A model generated the notes under the pieces. It did no database searches and had not been told where the DNA came from. It was given only the letters and a program-made list of their open reading frames with translations. From a bacterium Ga0077546 (GTDB taxonomy: Bacteria > Cyanobacteriota > Vampirovibrionia > Obscuribacterales > Obscuribacteraceae): a stretch of 25,856 nt of DNA. The stretch spans positions 1 through 25,856 of the forward strand of contig LNEX01000357.1 of the NCBI GenBank assembly GCA_001464165.1, given 5' to 3'. The translations under genes were made by a program, and so were the position numbers. Positions 24,014 to 25,856 of the stretch are shown here, in pieces (position 1 is the stretch's first letter; each line of letters begins with the position of its first letter).

Positions 24014-24048
24014 AAGCCTTCGAGTATCTTACTGACACTTGAAGGCTT
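24014..24048 (-). terminator. terminator after member C gene
   Basis: On the minus strand AAGCCTTCAAGT pairs with ACTCGAAGGCTT over 12 bp (one T-G pair) around an 11-nt loop and is followed by TTTTGCTTTTG. It lies about 40 nt after the member C stop and separates the C unit from the A/B unit. Confidence 0.82.
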
Positions 24049-24086
24049 CTCTACTTAATTCGGGCTATGAGCTCGCTATCTTCGTT

Positions 24087-24572
24087 CTAAAAGCGACGCA
24101 GAAACTTCGAATCATTCAAATCGATATTTACAGAACCAGATCCTTTTTTAGGCTGGCCTTCGTTGGCATCAGAACTAGGTTGAAACTCTTTGATATTCTT
24201 TGGTCCTTTAGGTGGCAAGAGACAATCCCCTAAGTCATCCTTTAAGCTACCAGTGGATGGGTTCTCTCTTCTTATGGGTTTGAGACCGCCCTGTTCTTGA
24301 TTGTTGTCCTTAGTAATTTTCTTAATACCACCATTAGGATCTTCATTAATGACAAAATCTTTTAGTATTTTCTCAACCTCTTTGCCATTAAACATCTTCT
24401 TTACGGCCTCATCGCCAGTGAGCGTCTCAGCAGTTCCGATGATATTGGCTCCACGCCTTTGCTCTTGGTAATTTTGAACTTCTTTCATCATATTGCTAGA
24501 TGCTGCTGACTCAGCTGAATTGAGAGCTTTGGCCGAAGAGGCTTCAGTAAACTCGGCAGGTGCGTATGGCAT
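24087..24572 (-). CDS. member C of a three-protein paralogous family
   Basis: A 161-residue protein with the family blocks: ESAASSNM, then Glu31 and Tyr35-Gln36 (identical spacing to member A), and KEVEKILKDFVI at 64-75. The linker is longer (TAETLTGDEAVKKMFNG). The C-terminal 85 residues are hydrophilic, with Lys/Pro/Gly/Asn-rich segments (LKPIRRENPSTG, LLPPKGPKNIKEF), one Cys and a basic end (SKFLRRF). No signal peptide or transmembrane segment is seen. The ATG at 24572 has a GAGGA site. It is a single-gene unit with its own terminator at 24014-24048 and its own copy of the triple-repeat promoter at 24640-24666. I do not recognise a function. Confidence 0.77.
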   Translation of the reverse strand: MPYAPAEFTEASSAKALNSAESAASSNMMKEVQNYQEQRRGANIIGTAETLTGDEAVKKMFNGKEVEKILKDFVINEDPNGGIKKITKDNNQEQGGLKPIRRENPSTGSLKDDLGDCLLPPKGPKNIKEFQPSSDANEGQPKKGSGSVNIDLNDSKFLRRF

Positions 24573-24586
24573 AATTTGGTCCTCAA

Positions 24587-24623
24587 GAAAGTAGTGTGTC
24601 GGTCATGCAATCACACTACTTTC
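24587..24623. promoter_or_regulatory. inverted repeat with 13-nt CATGCAA-containing loop (copy 2)
   Basis: GAAAGTAGTGTG pairs perfectly over 12 bp with CACACTACTTTC around a 13-nt loop containing CATGCAA. It lies 15-51 nt upstream of the member C start. The loop length and core match copy 1 at 23889-23915, and a TAGTGT -10 candidate falls within its left arm on the coding strand. Confidence 0.65.
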
Positions 24624-24639
24624 GAAAAAAAACCAAGTG

Positions 24640-24666
24640 GTGACCATTCAGTGACCAATATGTGAC
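24640..24666 (-). promoter_or_regulatory. triple GTGAC direct repeats with 11-bp period (copy 2), candidate OmpR/PhoB-type box
   Basis: GTGAC occurs at 24640, 24651 and 24662, exactly 11 bp apart, with AAGTGGTGAC flanking as in copy 1 (GAGTGGTGAC). It lies 68-94 nt upstream of the member C start and just after the stop of the epimerase gene. The TAGTGT -10 candidate is at the same offset (22 nt) as in copy 1. Confidence 0.72.
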
Positions 24667-24672
24667 CTCAAA

Positions 24673-25856
24673 CTACTTGTGCCCGGCCCCGCGCCCAGTC
24701 AAATATTTAATAGCCTCAAGTAAATCAGGATCTTGAAATTCGTAGCCAGTTTGCTTCAACTTCTGCGGCAAGACACGCACACTAGCCATTAGTAAAGCAT
24801 CAGCCATTTCGCCAAAAGCTATACGAAGAACCCCTGGTGGAACAGGAAAGAGTGTCGGTCTAAACAGAGCTCGCCCCATGGCCCGCGTAAACTCAGCATT
24901 GGTAACACAATTAGGCGCCACCACATTTAATGGCCCTTCTACTTGCTTAGTAACAATGGCATGATAGATTGCGCCACAAGCATCATCAATCGAAACCCAA
25001 CTAAAGTATTGTTTACCATCACCAATTTTGCCACCGCCGCCAGCAGCAAATATTGGCAATAGCTTAGCCAAGGCTCCCGCTTTTGGACTAAGAACAGCAC
25101 CGATACGAGCGAAAACAACTCGCAGGCCTGCGGCCTTAGCAGAGCTAGCGGCCTGCTCCCAATCGATACAAACCTCAGCCAAGAAACCAGAACCCGCGCT
25201 AGCATCTTCGGTCAATGGCTCCGAACCACGTTCTCCGTAGAAACCAATAGCAGAGGCGCAAACCAAAACTTCGGGCTTCGTATCAAGAGCTGCCAGCAAT
25301 TGGCACAGATATTGAGTGCTCTTCACTCGACTCTGATGAATCAGCTGCTTCTCTTCTACGGTCCATCGAGCTGCTGAAACGTTTCGACCAGATAGATGCA
25401 CTACAGCATCTAAATCATTAGGCAGCTGAGACTCGATGGTACGGGCCATTGGGTCCCAGAAAATCTCAGTAAAACTCTCTCTGGTCGAGCCTGACCCCTC
25501 TTCAACGGCTTTATTAGCGCCGATATCCGCCTCAGCTGAGCGCCGACTCAGTCTCACCACAGAATGGCCCTGGGTAAGAAGAAGAGCCACAAGACGCTCA
25601 CCCACCAGACCAGTGGCCCCACTGATCAAAACTTTCAACGGTCTCTGCCCATACCGCTTAAGCAGAGCCATATCGCGAGCAAGCAAGGCATGTCGATAGC
25701 GGAAAAGGCGACTCAGCTCAGAGCGAATAAAACCAGACCCGGCAATTTTGCCTGCCAGCCCCATGGGCAGAGAGAACTCTACCCGGTCAGTTAGGTAAGA
25801 GTGCGCAGGGCCATCTTCTTCAAAATCGTGATTCTGTTGCCAATAGTCGAATGGGC
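24673..25856 (-). CDS. TIGR01777-family NAD-dependent epimerase fused to an N-terminal SRPBCC-like domain (5' end off-window)
   Basis: The reading frame is open to the right edge of the window, so the N-terminus is missing. The first visible part (PFDYWQQNHDFEEDGPAH, then DRVEFSLPMG and FRYRHALLARDM) matches the end of the SRPBCC/START-like domain often fused to this family. The Rossmann domain starts KVLISGATGLVGERLVALLL, with HLSGRNVSAARWTVEEKQ and SAIGFYGERGSEPLTED as family markers. RIGAVLSPKAGALAKLLPIFAAGGGG and YFSWVSIDD follow. The C-terminal half is the usual DUF1731-like end with VPPGVLRIAFGEMADALLMASVRVLPQKL. Substrate is unknown; the family is often labelled SulA-like without proof. 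The ATG at 25764 is internal to the full frame and is not the real start. Cofactor binding looks intact. Confidence 0.88.
   Translation of the reverse strand, partial: PFDYWQQNHDFEEDGPAHSYLTDRVEFSLPMGLAGKIAGSGFIRSELSRLFRYRHALLARDMALLKRYGQRPLKVLISGATGLVGERLVALLLTQGHSVVRLSRRSAEADIGANKAVEEGSGSTRESFTEIFWDPMARTIESQLPNDLDAVVHLSGRNVSAARWTVEEKQLIHQSRVKSTQYLCQLLAALDTKPEVLVCASAIGFYGERGSEPLTEDASAGSGFLAEVCIDWEQAASSAKAAGLRVVFARIGAVLSPKAGALAKLLPIFAAGGGGKIGDGKQYFSWVSIDDACGAIYHAIVTKQVEGPLNVVAPNCVTNAEFTRAMGRALFRPTLFPVPPGVLRIAFGEMADALLMASVRVLPQKLKQTGYEFQDPDLLEAIKYLTGRGAGHK

Noticed and set aside
22913..24572. RiPP precursor peptides for the small paralogues
   Set aside because: The conserved N-terminus and variable tail fit, but the tails are long, lack a repeated core and no maturase or transporter gene is nearby in the window.

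Overview
The window looks like a bacterial chromosome of middling GC content with short intergenic gaps and frequent TTG/GTG starts. A TusA-like protein with a cyanobacterial-style CPMNFVKT core, a DUF1269 glycine-zipper protein and several exported TPR proteins would fit a non-photosynthetic relative of the Cyanobacteria (Melainabacteria/Vampirovibrionia, e.g. an Obscuribacter-like organism). That placement is an inference; no rRNA or marker gene is present to prove it.

Layout. 1-3414 (minus): 4-hydroxyphenylpyruvate dioxygenase cut by the left edge, a translationally coupled pair of exported TPR proteins, then a TusA-like sulfur carrier with a small Cys-rich protein. 3563-8626 (plus): a large UshA-type 5'-nucleotidase/metallophosphatase gene split by an apparent frameshift, a doubtful small ORF, an exported TPR protein, and an aspartase/fumarase-fold protein that has lost its active-site loops. 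8628-10649 (minus): an exported protein of unknown function and a DUF1269 protein. 10915-14045 (plus): a secreted Gln/Gly-rich protein, thymidine kinase and two small unknown proteins. 14074-16639: a minus-strand thiolase divergent from alanine dehydrogenase. 16744-20082 (plus): exonuclease III, a tail-anchored DUF4388-like protein, a membrane TPR protein and a DUF4239 membrane protein. 20123-22861: a histidine kinase and an OmpR-family response regulator, transcribed divergently. 22913-24572 (minus): three small paralogous proteins of a family I do not recognise. 24673-25856 (minus): a TIGR01777 epimerase with an N-terminal SRPBCC-like part cut by the right edge.

The most novel region is 22913-24666. 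Three paralogues share an N-terminal block and a second short block but have unrelated C-terminal tails. They lie in two transcription units. Each unit is preceded by the same promoter layout: three GTGAC direct repeats with an exact 11-bp period, then an inverted repeat with a 13-nt loop containing CATGCAA. The 11-bp period is typical of tandem OmpR/PhoB-type regulator sites, and an OmpR-type two-component pair is encoded next door, so a regulated locus is a reasonable and testable inference. The second notable item is the aspartase-like pseudoenzyme at 7496-8626, whose helical scaffold is retained while the catalytic segments are absent. No tRNA, rRNA, CRISPR array, IS element or phage gene was recognised, and no gene-free stretch exceeds 300 bases.
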